Source: Helicobacter pylori
GTDB lineage: Bacteria; Campylobacterota; Campylobacteria; Campylobacterales; Helicobacteraceae
NCBI RefSeq assembly: GCF_016748675.1
Contig: NZ_CP051534.1
Span: 744,001-808,000 of the forward strand
Direction: 5' to 3'
Length of the DNA: 64,000 bases
Shown: positions 53,113 through 63,017 of the stretch, in pieces
How the letters are laid out: every line of letters starts with the position of its first letter
How positions within the stretch are numbered: the first letter of the stretch is position 1
The notes under the pieces: model-generated
What the model saw: the letters and a program-made list of their open reading frames with translations, nothing else
Told to the model about the DNA's origin: nothing
The model's database searches: none
Translations under genes and position numbers: made by a program

Positions 53113-54630
53113 CTGAGCGCTCTCTTCTATCTTTTTAGCGATCTTTCTGGCAATAATAGGCACTTGATTGTCCCTGACTTGGTTGGATTTGACAATCACT
53201 CTTAATTCTCGCCCGCTCTCCATCGCATACGCCTTTTCCACCCCATCAAATTCTAGCGCGATCTCTTCTAAAGCTTGCATGCGTTTAGCGTATTCTTCAT
53301 CGCTCTTTCTCCTAGCCCCAGGACGCCCTGCTGAAAGCGCATCAGCCGCGCACACGCTCGCGCACTCCACGCTCAAAATCTCTTCATGCCCATGGTGGGC
53401 ATAAATCGCATTGATCACAACCGGGTCTTCTTTATGGCGCTTGCACACCTCAACGCCTAAATTCACATGGTCTCTCCCAAGCTCTTGAGTGAGCGCTTTA
53501 CCAATATCATGCAAAATACCGGCTCTTCTGGCGAGCTTTTTATCCCCCCCAAGCTGTTCTGCAATCAGGCCGGCTAAAAGAGCGACTTCTTTAGAATGCT
53601 GTAAAGCGTTTTGCCCAAAACTAGAACGATAACGCATTTTGCCTATTAAAATTTTAAGCTCATCTTCCATAACCCCAAGCTCCAATTCTAACACCACGCT
53701 CTCCCCTTCAGAAAGCAGTTCTTTTTCCATGTTGCGCGCGACTCTGTGATAAACCTCTTCAATCCTGTTAGGCTGGATACGGCCGTCTTCTATTAAAATT
53801 TTAAGCGTCTCACTCGCTACTTCACGCCGATAAAGATTGAAACTGGACAAACACAATTCGCTGCTGTCTTCGCTAAATTCTATATCCACCCCGCTGACCT
53901 TTTTAAACGCTTCAATATTTTTCCCGTCTTTGCCTATCACACGACCGATATAATCTGAGCAAGGCAAAGCAATACGACTTGTTAAATTCTCTGTCGCATA
54001 ATTACCCGCAAAACGGGCTGTCGCTTCCGCTAAAATGGCATACGATTTTTTCTTGCCCTCTTCTTTGGCTTCTTTTTCATAACGCCTGATTAACGCGCTT
54101 TTTTGGGCTTCTAATTCTTCTTCTAATTGCTCTAAAATCATGCTTTTAATTTCATCTTTAGTATAAGCCATGTAATTGAGCATCGCATCTAGCGCTTTGG
54201 CTTGAGCTTCTTTACAAACAGCGCGCTGTTTTTTAAAATTTTCCCTCTCTTGTTCTAAAATTTGGCGTTCTTTTTCAAGCTCTTTTTTTTTCTTTTCCAA
54301 ATAGCGTTTTTCATCTCTTACAAATTCTTTGTGCTGCGCTTCTAAATGCTTCAAATGCGCTTCTTTTTTATCAAAATGGGTTTGGAGTTGCAAGTTTTTG
54401 TTTTCATATTGCTGTTGCAATTTGCATTCTTGGCTTTTCATGCGTATCTCTTCAGCTTCCACAAAAGATTTCGCTTGAAACTCCATCAATTTGGCTTTAG
54501 CTGAAGCGCTTTTTAAAGTGGCTTGCCCTCTAGCGTAATAGATCTTTTTCATCACATAATACATGACTAGAGCGGTAATCAAACACGCTACCAAGACTTC
54601 TAATGAAATGTAAATTAACCCGCTGCTCAT
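53041..54630 (-). CDS. rny: Ribonuclease Y
   Basis: RNase Y is a membrane-anchored endonuclease that initiates mRNA decay. The 529-residue protein shows an N-terminal transmembrane helix (about residues 6-26), a long coiled coil (about 35-190), a KH domain (IGRVIGKDGKNIEAFKKVSGVDIEF) and an HD domain with HSKEVALLAGLIAEQ and ILHDIGKALTQELGRDHVNLG. GAGGG precedes ATG 54630. The 3' end is duplicated in tandem outside the gene. Its start overlaps the upstream cyclo-ligase gene by 101 bases. Confidence 0.95.
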   Translation of the reverse strand: MSSGLIYISLEVLVACLITALVMYYVMKKIYYARGQATLKSASAKAKLMEFQAKSFVEAEEIRMKSQECKLQQQYENKNLQLQTHFDKKEAHLKHLEAQHKEFVRDEKRYLEKKKKELEKERQILEQERENFKKQRAVCKEAQAKALDAMLNYMAYTKDEIKSMILEQLEEELEAQKSALIRRYEKEAKEEGKKKSYAILAEATARFAGNYATENLTSRIALPCSDYIGRVIGKDGKNIEAFKKVSGVDIEFSEDSSELCLSSFNLYRREVASETLKILIEDGRIQPNRIEEVYHRVARNMEKELLSEGESVVLELELGVMEDELKILIGKMRYRSSFGQNALQHSKEVALLAGLIAEQLGGDKKLARRAGILHDIGKALTQELGRDHVNLGVEVCKRHKEDPVVINAIYAHHGHEEILSVECASVCAADALSAGRPGARRKSDEEYAKRMQALEEIALEFDGVEKAYAMESGRELRVIVKSNQVRDNQVPIIARKIAKKIEESAQYVGEVGVQVVRENRFKTTATLKQ

Positions 54631-55177
54631 AATGTTTCCCTCTATTATTCTTCATAACGATACGAGCATTCATGTAAAGATCCGCTTCAATGTCATAGGC
54701 GTCTGTAAGAACACCATTAGCTATCGCTAACTCCCTACTCACAAACACGATTAAGGGGCGTTTTAGTCGCCTTTTGAATAATTGGGGCAAACTCCTATCA
54801 TACATGCCTAGCCCAAAACCCACGCGCCTAAAGCTTGTATCCATTCCTAAAATCGGCACGACAATACAATCCAATTCCCGCTTATAATAGCGCGACAAAC
54901 TCGGCTCATCAAACCACCCTAAACGCCTTAAGGGCAACCTAAAGGGCACGATAGTAAAACCCTCTTTAGAAAAATGAGTGCCTTTTTTGATGCTTTTAGG
55001 CAACCACACGCGCTTATTTTTTTGTCTTAACTTCAAAATCAAAGGCCTAATGTCAAGCTCATGCCCTAATGGGCTATACAATAAAATATTTTGATAATCT
55101 TTGAGTTTCCAAAACAAAAGCTTGCAAGCCAGTTTATCCCTAACTGCTTTATCTTTGGTCGGTTTAGCCCTTTTCAA
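54530..55177 (-). CDS. 5-formyltetrahydrofolate cyclo-ligase family protein
   Basis: The 215-residue frame has the family's YSPLGHELDIRPL, a VVPILGMDTSFRRVGFGLGMYDR motif that binds the folate and nucleotide (about residues 109-131), and a terminal strand. The enzyme converts 5-formyl-THF to methenyl-THF. The last 40 residues or so (after NARIVMKNNRG) are encoded in another frame over the first 101 bases of rny and have no family resemblance, so the useful domain probably ends near residue 175. It is transcribed toward rny. Confidence 0.82.
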   Translation of the reverse strand: MKRAKPTKDKAVRDKLACKLLFWKLKDYQNILLYSPLGHELDIRPLILKLRQKNKRVWLPKSIKKGTHFSKEGFTIVPFRLPLRRLGWFDEPSLSRYYKRELDCIVVPILGMDTSFRRVGFGLGMYDRSLPQLFKRRLKRPLIVFVSRELAIANGVLTDAYDIEADLYMNARIVMKNNRGKHYEQRVNLHFIRSLGSVFDYRSSHVLCDEKDLLR

Positions 55178-55248
55178 GCGTTCTTTACAAAAATCTCTAA
55201 AAATCGTTTTAATGGTTATAATCCTTAAATTTTAGACTTACATTATAG

Positions 55249-55254
55249 TATAAT
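55249..55254 (+). promoter_or_regulatory. -10 box (TATAAT) of the lipoprotein-ftsY pair
   Basis: TAGTATAAT is an extended -10 48 bases before the lipoprotein ATG. Confidence 0.5.
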
Positions 55255-55301
55255 TTTAGGTTATTAGTTACCATTTTATTATTCTTAAGGATGTGTTTAT
55301 A

Positions 55302-55844
55302 ATGAGAATTAAGGCTTATTTTTTGCGTTTTATTGCGCTGGTTTTGATTGTTTTGTTGGGTTTTAGCGCTTGTAAAAATTCTCAAAAATCTCAAGATTCT
55401 CAAAACAATACCACCCAACAAGATAGCCCTAAAACCTACACCGCTATGGATTTGAATAACCAAGAATACACGATTACAGGCGATTTAGATTCTCTAAATA
55501 TCAGCCCGGATTCTAACACCCCTACCCTATTGATTTTAAGCGCTTTAGACGATTTTTTAAAAAATTACGCCCCCACCTTTAACATCTTAAAAAAAACTTT
55601 TAAAGATCGTTTGAGGGTGCTTATTTTACTCAATCAACCCTATTCAAGCGACGCAATCAAAGACTTTATTGCACCCTTTCAAGCTGATTTGATGATTTTA
55701 AACCCTAAAGACACCGCTCTTTTTGATCATTTAAACCATTCCTTTAACATGCTCTTATATCACAAACACCAATTGATCAAAATGTATCAGGGGATCGTGC
55801 CAGCAGAAATGCTCCAATTTGATATTTCCAATTTAAAGGATTAA
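55302..55844 (+). CDS. Lipoprotein with thioredoxin-like fold
   Basis: ATG 55302 has AGGA 10 bases upstream. A lipoprotein signal (MRIKAYFLRFIALVLIVLLGFSAC) has its lipobox Cys at about residue 24. After an Asn/Ser/Gln-rich linker the chain resembles a thioredoxin-fold protein (PTLLILSALDDFLKNYAPTF, RLRVLILLNQPYSSDAIKDFI, then a HKHQLIKMYQGIVP strand) but lacks a CxxC, so it is not a classic oxidoreductase. The gene lies 6 bases before ftsY. Confidence 0.78.
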   Translation: MRIKAYFLRFIALVLIVLLGFSACKNSQKSQDSQNNTTQQDSPKTYTAMDLNNQEYTITGDLDSLNISPDSNTPTLLILSALDDFLKNYAPTFNILKKTFKDRLRVLILLNQPYSSDAIKDFIAPFQADLMILNPKDTALFDHLNHSFNMLLYHKHQLIKMYQGIVPAEMLQFDISNLKD

Positions 55845-55850
55845 AAAACC

Positions 55851-56729
55851 ATGTTTAATTTTTTCAAAAAAATTGTCAATAAGATTAAAGGCGAAGAGAA
55901 AGAAAAAAAGCGTGAAAGCGTTCCTAAAGAGGAATTAGAAGAAATTTTGATTGGCTTTGACATCCAATACGATTTGATAGAGAGCTTGTTAAAGCATTTA
56001 GGCGATTTGGTTACGCCCAAGCAATTGGAAGTCGCTTTGTTGCGTTTTGTGCGTGGGGAAAGTTACTATGATAAAACCCGCCTAAAGACTATCACCACAA
56101 AGCCCTTAGTGCATTTGATTGTGGGGGTTAATGGGGCGGGTAAAACCACAACGATCGCTAAATTAGCCAAACTTTCTTTAAAACAGCATAAAAAAGCGCT
56201 TTTAGGAGCCGGCGATACCTTTAGAGCGGCCGCAGTCAAACAGCTCCAACTATGGGGCGAAAAGCTTAACGTTCAAGTCATTAGCGCTAAAGAAGGGAGC
56301 GATCCAAGCTCTTTAGCTTACAACACCATAGAAAGCGCGATCGCTAAAAATATAGATGAAGTTTTTATAGACACCGCCGGGAGGCTACACAACCAGACTA
56401 ACCTTAAAAACGAGCTTTCTAAAATCGCGCGCACCTGCTCTAAAGTTTTAAAAGACGCCCCCTTTTATAAATTCCTTATTTTAGACGGCACGCAAGGGAG
56501 TTCTGGGCTAACGCAAGCCAAAATTTTCCATGAGACTTTGGCGTTAGATGGCGTGATCATGACTAAGCTTGATGGCACTTCTAAAGGCGGAGCGATTTTA
56601 AGCGTGCTGTATGAGTTGAAATTACCCATTCTTTATTTAGGAATGGGCGAAAAAGAAGACGATTTGATCGCTTTTGATGAAGAACGCTTTATAGAAGACT
56701 TGGTTGATGCGGTGTTTGTGGAACAATAA
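55851..56729 (+). CDS. ftsY: Signal recognition particle receptor FtsY
   Basis: FtsY delivers ribosome-nascent chain complexes to the membrane. The NG domain is complete in 292 residues: [16 protein letters not shown] (about residues 92-107), [15 protein letters not shown], the DTAGRLHNQ box and [13 protein letters not shown]. The N-terminal acidic A domain of E. coli FtsY is reduced to about 20 basic/acidic residues. It follows the lipoprotein gene by 6 bases. Confidence 0.95.
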   Translation: MFNFFKKIVNKIKGEEKEKKRESVPKEELEEILIGFDIQYDLIESLLKHLGDLVTPKQLEVALLRFVRGESYYDKTRLKTITTKPLVHLIVGVNGAGKTTTIAKLAKLSLKQHKKALLGAGDTFRAAAVKQLQLWGEKLNVQVISAKEGSDPSSLAYNTIESAIAKNIDEVFIDTAGRLHNQTNLKNELSKIARTCSKVLKDAPFYKFLILDGTQGSSGLTQAKIFHETLALDGVIMTKLDGTSKGGAILSVLYELKLPILYLGMGEKEDDLIAFDEERFIEDLVDAVFVEQ

Positions 56730-56737
56730 ATTAAAAA

Positions 56738-57058
56738 TTATTTCCTAAGAATGACCCTGAAGCTCTTATCCATATGGTTTGCTTCTTGCAAAACGTTACA
56801 AACTTCTGCGTTTTTGGCATAAAACTCCTTAAGCGGGATGTGGGGATAAAGCTTTTTGTGCGCTTCATCAATCCTGCAAATTAACGGGCGCGATTCATAA
56901 ATCTTGCACAGATTCGTTTCTAAATCCAAAAACTTGCACACCCCATTGCCAGCATCAAACCCAATAAGCTCAATAATCCCGGTGATATTTTTACAGCAAA
57001 GCCCGCAAGAGGTGCAAGGGAAACGATCAGGAGTTGTTCGCTTTTTGGATTCTTCCAT
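56738..57058 (-). CDS. YkgJ-type cysteine-cluster protein
   Basis: The 106-residue protein begins with FPCTSCGLCCKNI (a CxxCxxCC motif at about residues 14-21) and continues with CKFLDLETNLCKIYESRPLICR, the Cys spacing of the YkgJ/CxxCxxCC family that may bind a metal or Fe-S cluster. Function is unknown. It is convergent with ftsY, 8 bases from its end. Confidence 0.85.
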   Translation of the reverse strand: MEESKKRTTPDRFPCTSCGLCCKNITGIIELIGFDAGNGVCKFLDLETNLCKIYESRPLICRIDEAHKKLYPHIPLKEFYAKNAEVCNVLQEANHMDKSFRVILRK

Positions 57059-57157
57059 GTTCGCTTCTTTATACTCTCTATTTCACGCCCTTTTTTCCTC
57101 TTTCAAAGCTCTATAGTCTTAAGAATTCTTATCGTCTCTTAGATCTTCAAGCCGTGC

Positions 57158-58091
57158 CTACCTAAAACTAATATCACGCAAACTATAATTCCCATTTTCT
57201 AAGCTATCCATCTGTTTTCGCATGAGAATGAGCGCATTTTTTGCTTTTTCGTTGAGCTTTTGGTGTTTGTCCATGATAGGCACTTTCAAAAAAGCGCTCA
57301 AACTAGAGAGCGTTGAAACGGTAACGCAGAGCTGGTCCTTTTCTTTTTGATTGTAACGAGAGATATCGTAGTGATGCTTTTTCATCGTGGCGATGGCATC
57401 TTGAGAAAGCGAGAAAAACAGCGCATCAAATTTTGTGATTTGCCTAGTGAAAAGATCTGCCATTTTCCTAATGGCTTGAAACTGATCAACCATCACATCT
57501 GCTTTTTTGACGGCTTTTTCAACTTGAGAGTAATAAGCCTTGGCATTTTCTAGCTTTTTTTTCCATTTCATCAGCGCTAATAGCCCCCAAAATAGCGATC
57601 ACGGGTGCAGCACCAACCCCTCCAATCAACGCCATACTCCCAGCAGCCGCCATGCTTATACCAGTGTATGCGCCATAAGTGGCAAGAACTCCAACCGCAA
57701 CGCCCACGCCACCCAAACTAGCAAGATCCGACAAACCCATCTCTTTACACTTATTGACAACACTTGGCACCTCTGAGACTTGCTCTTGAATGTTTTGCAT
57801 ACCCATATTATTGATGACAAACTCATGACCCTTCAATTGGTGGAAATGATCCAAAAAGTTTGAAACCGTATAGCTTAAAACATGGAGTTTTTTCTTACCC
57901 AATCTCACTAAAGCTTGATTGCGACTAGACTGCACATTATCAACTTTTCTTTTTGCCTTCTCTTTTAAACTCTCTGCCTTTTTAATAAATTCATCAGCTT
58001 CGCAATCGGCATCGAGCGCATCAATCCCTTTTTTGACTCCGTATCCTGCTGCCGCTATGGCTACTCCGGCTAAAATAAATGGTAATGGCAT
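57158..58091 (-). pseudogene. Glycine-zipper membrane protein broken by an A8 frameshift
   Basis: ATG 58091 behind AAGGAG starts MPLPFILAGVAIAAAGYGVKKG. The product is helical, with a central Gly/Ala-rich hydrophobic hairpin (LGGVGVAVGVLATYGAYTGISMAAAG, ALIGGVGAAPVIAILGA) like pore- or membrane-associating proteins. At the A8 run (57555-57562) the frame ends 11 codons later. With seven A it continues as MEKKLENAKAYYSQVEKAVKK and a helical domain to 57158, about 310 residues. Phase variation by slippage is likely. Family unknown; found between the YkgJ gene and moaA, in the region of HP0765-0767. Confidence 0.75.
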
Positions 58092-58107
58092 GTTTTCTCC
58101 TTAAATG

Positions 58108-58345
58108 TTATTTTTTTGCGATACATTCATAAATATTCGTTATGAGTGAGACTCCACCACCTATCAACGCACCGGTTTGTGCAGCGTTCATTCCTGCTTG
58201 ATGCGAAACGGGAGAACGGGAGACAGATCTCTCATAAGAATACCATGTCTGATACTTTTCAAAGCTTTTAGATTTTCATCAATGCTTTTTTGAAGCTCAA
58301 CGCGCACGGCTTTCTTTTGTTCTCTTGGCAAATCGCTTACATCAA
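58108..58345 (-). pseudogene. Remnant with a duplicated SHQAG motif
   Basis: Between the glycine-zipper gene and the upstream gene, short open pieces encode KDLIDVSDLPREQKKAVR and, after frame changes, VSHQAGMNAAQTGALIGGG with IYECIAKK before a stop at 58108-58110. The second piece repeats the end of the upstream gene. The segment looks like the eroded 3' end of one longer gene, or of a second copy, and cannot be translated continuously. Confidence 0.55.
58148..58210. repeat. 63-bp imperfect direct repeat, copy A
   Basis: Matches 58380-58442 with a few substitutions. It encodes the VSHQAGMNAAQTGALI segment on the minus strand. Confidence 0.85.
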
Positions 58346-59191
58346 TCAGATCTTTATTTCATAAACATTCTTTACCAACGAGACACTACCACTTATCAAC
58401 GCACCGGTTTGTGCGGCGTTCATTCCTGCTTGATGCGAAACGCTGGCAACATCTTTGGCAGTGGAGAGCTTTGGGTTCAACCTAGCTTCAATCGCCTCTG
58501 CTTTAGTGATGCTCGCAGATCTTGTATGGGCTTTGATTGTTTTGCATTTTTGGAGTTTTTCTTCTAGATTGGCGGCTTTTTGGAAATCGCCAAGCTCCTT
58601 TTGTTTGGCGATCCGAGATTCCAAACTCTTGATCTTAATATTAGCTGCTTTTTGAAAATCCCCAAAAAAATCCTTAGGGATTTTCATCTTCCAGCCATTT
58701 TCAAAGTATTTTTCATAATCTTTAGATAAGAATTTTTCAAAACACTCCGCACCATTTCTGCCCACAAATTTACTTTGCGTGAGCGTGCCAGGAATGACAT
58801 TCCCCTTTTTATCCACACTGACATAATCCACGATTTCGTGGTTCTTACTGGGCGTGGCATAGTTTGGGAAAAGCTTTTTAACCTGAGCCTTTTTCTCGCT
58901 AAAAAGATCATCATACTGCACTATCCTTTCCCCTTTTTTTGCAAGGATATTATGCGCATTAACACGGGCTTGCTCTTTGATTTCAGCAGAATACCCCGCC
59001 TGTTGGTTGATATTTTGATTAATATACTTGGGGTTTATCTTCCTTTTTGAGATCTCTTCTAATCTATCAAAGGCAGAAAAATGCTCTCTATTAGTGCTAG
59101 CATAGAGCACGCTCTCTTCGCTAGTTGAACCCAAGATAGTGGCATCTGTAATGTTGCTGTATTTTTGTTTTTTTTCTCGATCTTTTTTCAT
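58346..59191 (-). CDS. Uncharacterised accessory protein with SHQAG-type tail, probably truncated
   Basis: The 281-residue product starts MKKDREKKQKYSNIT. A middle domain contains VDYVSVDKKGNVIPGTLTQSKFVG and WKMKIPKDFFGDFQKAAN, with the element GDFQKAAN repeated 23 residues later (GDFQKAANLEE). The C-terminus SVSHQAGMNAAQTGALISGSVSLV is a Gly/Ala-rich hairpin duplicated downstream in the remnant. The stop at 58346 seems premature relative to that remnant. I do not recognise the family; N-terminal DxxVPxQSKF-like and C-terminal membrane parts suggest a toxin-like or defence protein. Its first codon sits next to a phase-variable small ORF. Confidence 0.6.
   Translation of the reverse strand: MKKDREKKQKYSNITDATILGSTSEESVLYASTNREHFSAFDRLEEISKRKINPKYINQNINQQAGYSAEIKEQARVNAHNILAKKGERIVQYDDLFSEKKAQVKKLFPNYATPSKNHEIVDYVSVDKKGNVIPGTLTQSKFVGRNGAECFEKFLSKDYEKYFENGWKMKIPKDFFGDFQKAANIKIKSLESRIAKQKELGDFQKAANLEEKLQKCKTIKAHTRSASITKAEAIEARLNPKLSTAKDVASVSHQAGMNAAQTGALISGSVSLVKNVYEIKI
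58380..58442. repeat. 63-bp imperfect direct repeat, copy B
   Basis: Lies inside the 3' end of the 281-residue gene and matches 58148-58210, 232 bases apart. Recombination between the two would delete the remnant. Confidence 0.85.
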
Positions 59192-59263
59192 GACTCAACT
59201 CCAAAAAAGAAAGATTTAAAAAAAGCGAGAGACTTTGGGGATTTTAAAAGGTTTAGGGTAGGC

Positions 59264-59335
59264 TTATAGTAACCCCCCCCCCGAAAGACCGGAAACTAAA
59301 AAAGCCGGAAATAAAAACGCTAGGACTTTTTCCAT
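59264..59335 (-). CDS. Phase-variable mini-ORF with G10 tract
   Basis: A near-perfect ribosome site AAGGAGG lies 5 bases before ATG 59335. The peptide starts MEKVLAFLFPAFLVSGLSGG, a signal-peptide-like hydrophobic segment, then a run of ten G gives Gly codons and a stop after 23 residues. With nine G the frame would run on through the start of the next gene (59191) for about 50 residues, ending in the TGA that overlaps its ATG. The tract therefore can switch coupling of this peptide to the downstream gene. Confidence 0.5.
   Translation of the reverse strand: MEKVLAFLFPAFLVSGLSGGGLL
59273..59282. repeat. Poly-C tract (G10 on the minus strand)
   Basis: Ten consecutive C on the plus strand, a length typical for slippage-prone phase-variation tracts in H. 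pylori. It lies within the mini-ORF at 59264-59335. Confidence 0.9.
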
Positions 59336-59438
59336 AAAGACCTCCTTATTGTTTGATCCTAGCCACTATAACCAAAAATCCTAAACAAACCGCCTTATTT
59401 TTAATAAAAAGGTTTAAAATAATAAATATTTTACGCCC

Positions 59439-60404
59439 CTACCCCCCTGTGTAGTAAAACGCCCTTGTGGGAGTTTCGCTGTTTTTATCATTCCACATGT
59501 TTTTTTCTGGTTTATTGATGATGGATTGTTTTAAAAGCCTTTCCATCATTTTTGTATCTTTATTTATGATCGCTTCTTTAGCGTCTATGGCGTCTTGATA
59601 GTATAAACATGGGCAAATCTTGCCATCAGAAGCCAAACGGATACGATTGCAAGATTGGCAAAAATCATCGCTATGCGGAGCGATAATGCCAAATTGATAG
59701 CCATTTTCTAGCGTGTAGATTTTAGAAGATCCTTGTTTGGGTTTTTCTGTCGCAATGATTTGATATTTTTGAGCGATCAAATCTAAAATTTCTTCCTCTT
59801 TCAAGCCTTTAACCAAACTTTTAGCATGCGTATTTTCCATAAATTCAATGTAGCGGATTTGTATGCGCCTGTTTTTTGCGTATTCTAAAAGTTCTAAGAT
59901 TTCATCATCATTAACGCTTTTCATCACAACCGTGTTTAATTTGAGTTTTAAACCCACTTTTAAGGACTCTTCAATCCCTTCTAGCGTGTTTTTAAGAGCG
60001 TCTTTTTGAGAGATTTTTAAAACCCTATCGCTTTTTAAAGAATCTAATGAAACATTCACCCGTGATAACCCGACATCTTTTAAACCCTTAGCCATTTTTT
60101 TGAGTAAAAAACCATTAGTGCTTAAAACTAACGCTACTTCTTTATTGTAAGCATGTAGTTTAGCGATAAACTCGTCTAAACCCTTGCGTAATAGCGGCTC
60201 CCCACCCGTGATTCTAATTTTTTTAACGCCCTCATCAATGGCGATTTTAAGAAATTCTAAAACATTATCCAAAGGCAATAATTCTTCATCATCAAAAAAA
60301 TTTAATGGTGTAGCAGGCATGCAATACTGACACCTGAAATTGCATTGCTTGGTTACAGAAACCCTAATATAGTCAATAACCCTATTAAAACTATCTACCA
60401 ACAC
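59439..60404 (-). CDS. moaA: GTP 3',8-cyclase MoaA
   Basis: MoaA starts molybdenum cofactor synthesis from GTP. The radical-SAM motif CNFRCQYC (about residues 20-27), the second cluster cysteines [20 protein letters not shown] (about 250-270) and [15 protein letters not shown] are intact in 321 residues. The C-terminus ends with a Gly-Gly tail FYYTGG, as in MoaA. It is divergent from mobA, 43 bases apart. Confidence 0.95.
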   Translation of the reverse strand: MLVDSFNRVIDYIRVSVTKQCNFRCQYCMPATPLNFFDDEELLPLDNVLEFLKIAIDEGVKKIRITGGEPLLRKGLDEFIAKLHAYNKEVALVLSTNGFLLKKMAKGLKDVGLSRVNVSLDSLKSDRVLKISQKDALKNTLEGIEESLKVGLKLKLNTVVMKSVNDDEILELLEYAKNRRIQIRYIEFMENTHAKSLVKGLKEEEILDLIAQKYQIIATEKPKQGSSKIYTLENGYQFGIIAPHSDDFCQSCNRIRLASDGKICPCLYYQDAIDAKEAIINKDTKMMERLLKQSIINKPEKNMWNDKNSETPTRAFYYTGG

Positions 60405-60447
60405 TCCCTTTATCCCTTATGCCCTTTATTTAAGCTTTTAGTGTAAC

Positions 60448-61095
60448 ATGATAAACAATAACTTAACAACATCAAAATGGATAGAACTTTTGAAAAACCC
60501 TATCATTGATAACATTCCTTGCGTTTTATTAGCTGGGGGCAAAAGCTCTCGTTTCATCATCAATAATATTCAAATCAATAAGGCTCTCATGCCTTTAAAA
60601 TCGTATCCTAGCCTTTTAGAATACCAATACTCGCGCCTTTTAAAACTTTTCAAACAAGTCATTATCAGCGCGAAAAAATCTTACGCATTAAACGCTCCCT
60701 ATCTTTTAGAAAAAGAGAGCGGCCTTTTTTCACCCCTTTTTGGCATTCATAATGCTTTTTTAACGCTGCAAACCCCTTATATTTTTTTTATCGCCATAGA
60801 TACGCCTTTAGTGTCCTTTGAAAGCATTAAGGCTCTTTGTGGGATTCAAAACTTTAGCGTAGTCTATGCTAAAAGCCCCACAAAAGAACATTATTTGATT
60901 TCTTTGTGGCATCAAAGTATCCTTAACGCCCTTAATTACACTCTTAAAACGCAAAATTATCGCTTGAGCGATCTTATCAAAAACGCCTTTTCAACCGCTA
61001 TCCATTTTGATAAAGAAGAAGAATTTTTAAACCTCAACACCTTAAAAGACTATGAATTAGCCGTTCAAATTTTAAAAGAGAGGGCCAATGGCTGA
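60448..61095 (+). CDS. mobA: Molybdenum cofactor guanylyltransferase
   Basis: MobA attaches GMP to molybdopterin. The nucleotide-binding motif [11 protein letters not shown] (about residues 26-36) and [13 protein letters not shown] are present in 215 residues; the canonical GGxxxRMG is GGKSSRF with an insertion of short Asn/Ile residues. It is paired with moaA across a divergent promoter and overlaps flhB by 8 bases. Confidence 0.9.
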   Translation: MINNNLTTSKWIELLKNPIIDNIPCVLLAGGKSSRFIINNIQINKALMPLKSYPSLLEYQYSRLLKLFKQVIISAKKSYALNAPYLLEKESGLFSPLFGIHNAFLTLQTPYIFFIAIDTPLVSFESIKALCGIQNFSVVYAKSPTKEHYLISLWHQSILNALNYTLKTQNYRLSDLIKNAFSTAIHFDKEEEFLNLNTLKDYELAVQILKERANG

Positions 61096-62164
61096 AGAAG
61101 AAAAAACCGAACTCCCTAGCGCGAAAAAAATCCAAAAAGCCAGAGAAGAAGGCAATGTGCCTAAGAGCATGGAAGTGGTGGGGGTTTTAGGGTTATTGGC
61201 TGGGCTGATGAGTATTTTTGTTTTTTTTATATGGTGGGTGGATGGCTTTAGCGAGATGTATCGCCATGTAGTGAAAGATTTTTCCCTAGATTTTAGCAAA
61301 GAAAGCGTTCAAAAGCTGTTTAACCAACTGGCTAAAGACACTTTTTTATTGCTTTTACCGATTTTAATCATTTTAATGGTGGTGGCGTTTTTATCCAATG
61401 TCTTGCAATTTGGCTGGCTCTTTGCTCCTAAAGTCATTGAGCCTAAATTTTCTAAAATCAACCCTATCAATGGCGTCAAAAACCTTTTTTCTTTAAAAAA
61501 GCTCCTTGATGGGAGTTTGATCACCTTAAAAGTTTTTTTAGCTTTTTTTCTGGGGTTTTTCATCTTCTCCTTGTTTTTAGGGGAATTAAACCATGCGGCT
61601 CTTTTGAACTTGCAAGGCCAGTTATTGTGGTTTAAAAATAAGGCGTTATTACTCATTTCTTCGCTTTTATTTTTATTTTTTGTCTTGGCTTTTGTGGATT
61701 TAGTGATCAAGCGCCGCCAATACACCAACTCTTTAAAAATGACTAAACAAGAAGTTAAAGACGAATACAAACAGCAAGAAGGAAACCCAGAGATCAAAGC
61801 CAAAATCCGCCAAATGATGGTAAAAAACGCCACGAATAAAATGATGCAAGAAATCCCTAAAGCTAATGTTGTGGTTACTAACCCCACCCATTACGCCGTC
61901 GCTCTCAAATTTGATGAAGAACACCCTGTGCCTGTGGTGGTGGCTAAAGGCACGGATTATTTAGCCATCAGGATTAAGGGTATCGCCAGAGAGCATGATA
62001 TAGAAATTATAGAAAATAAAACGCTCGCTAGAGAGCTTTATAGAGACGTGAAATTAAACGCTGCCATACCAGAAGAATTGTTTGAAGCGGTAGCGATTGT
62101 CTTCGCTCAAGTGGCCAAATTAGAACAAGAACGCCAAAAACAAAAGATCATCAAACCTCTTTAA
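61088..62164 (+). CDS. flhB: Flagellar export protein FlhB
   Basis: FlhB is the autocleaving export-gate subunit that switches substrate class from hook to filament. The 358-residue protein has the N-terminal [25 protein letters not shown], four transmembrane segments, and the cleavage site NPTH at residues 265-268 in [16 protein letters not shown]. The start overlaps mobA by 8 bases. Confidence 0.95.
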   Translation: MAEEEKTELPSAKKIQKAREEGNVPKSMEVVGVLGLLAGLMSIFVFFIWWVDGFSEMYRHVVKDFSLDFSKESVQKLFNQLAKDTFLLLLPILIILMVVAFLSNVLQFGWLFAPKVIEPKFSKINPINGVKNLFSLKKLLDGSLITLKVFLAFFLGFFIFSLFLGELNHAALLNLQGQLLWFKNKALLLISSLLFLFFVLAFVDLVIKRRQYTNSLKMTKQEVKDEYKQQEGNPEIKAKIRQMMVKNATNKMMQEIPKANVVVTNPTHYAVALKFDEEHPVPVVVAKGTDYLAIRIKGIAREHDIEIIENKTLARELYRDVKLNAAIPEELFEAVAIVFAQVAKLEQERQKQKIIKPL

Positions 62165-62262
62165 GATTTTTGTAAACCCGCTTTTAAGCCCCAAAAAGAC
62201 ACTCAATCAAGGACACTCAATCAAAAGACTTTAGCTATCCCTATTGAATGAGAACTAATCCT

Positions 62263-62943
62263 TTAAATCTTATGCTCCAAGCGCCTTAAAGTGTTATGCA
62301 CATATTCTAAAAGCCACCCCAACAAGCCTAAAAAGTAAAAACCCAACCGCATGCCATAGTATTCTTTAGTTTGAATGAACATGCTAGAACACAGCACCAC
62401 CACGCTAAGCCCCACAATCAAAATAAGCATGTTAGCGTATTCATACAACCCAAAAAGGCGTTTGCAATAGATTAAAACCAGTATCAATAAAATAAGAGCG
62501 AGTATAAAAAGGGAAAAATCCACGCAATCAGACACGCTTAAAAATCTAAAACTCTGTAAAGAAGAAGCAAAAACCCACACGATGCAAATATTCATAGAGG
62601 GCAAGAAAGATTGCTTCATGCTAGCCCCTAAAAAACGCCACAATAAAGTCGCTAACAGCGCAAAATAGAAAAGATAAAGCACGATTAAAGAATGTTTAAC
62701 AGGAAAATTCCAAGCGTAGAAAGAAAGGCATAATATCCCTACGCAAGCGCATTTTTGGCGCGTGAGGGTGAAAGGCTTTAGAATAAGCACAAGCAGATAA
62801 ATTAAAGAAACGCCTATTAACCCCAAGTAATCTAATTTGACAATGAAATCATAAACATGGTTTTCAAACAAAAAAAACAATTGCGAAAAATCATTGCTAA
62901 AATGCGAAAACAACAAAGTTTCCACATTGAACAAAAACAACAA
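62263..62943 (-). CDS. Polytopic membrane protein of unknown function
   Basis: A 226-residue protein with about six hydrophobic segments separated by short loops and a basic C-terminus (HNTLRRLEHKI). No family motif is recognised. It lies 74 bases after amiA on the same strand, with no strong terminator between, so it may be co-transcribed with amiA. It corresponds to HP0771. Confidence 0.75.
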   Translation of the reverse strand: MLFLFNVETLLFSHFSNDFSQLFFLFENHVYDFIVKLDYLGLIGVSLIYLLVLILKPFTLTRQKCACVGILCLSFYAWNFPVKHSLIVLYLFYFALLATLLWRFLGASMKQSFLPSMNICIVWVFASSLQSFRFLSVSDCVDFSLFILALILLILVLIYCKRLFGLYEYANMLILIVGLSVVVLCSSMFIQTKEYYGMRLGFYFLGLLGWLLEYVHNTLRRLEHKI

Positions 62944-63017
62944 AAAAATAATGAAGAAAAAACGACTTTATGCGTGTATATTTTTTGATAAAAATTCATC
63001 TACAACCTAATCATTGC

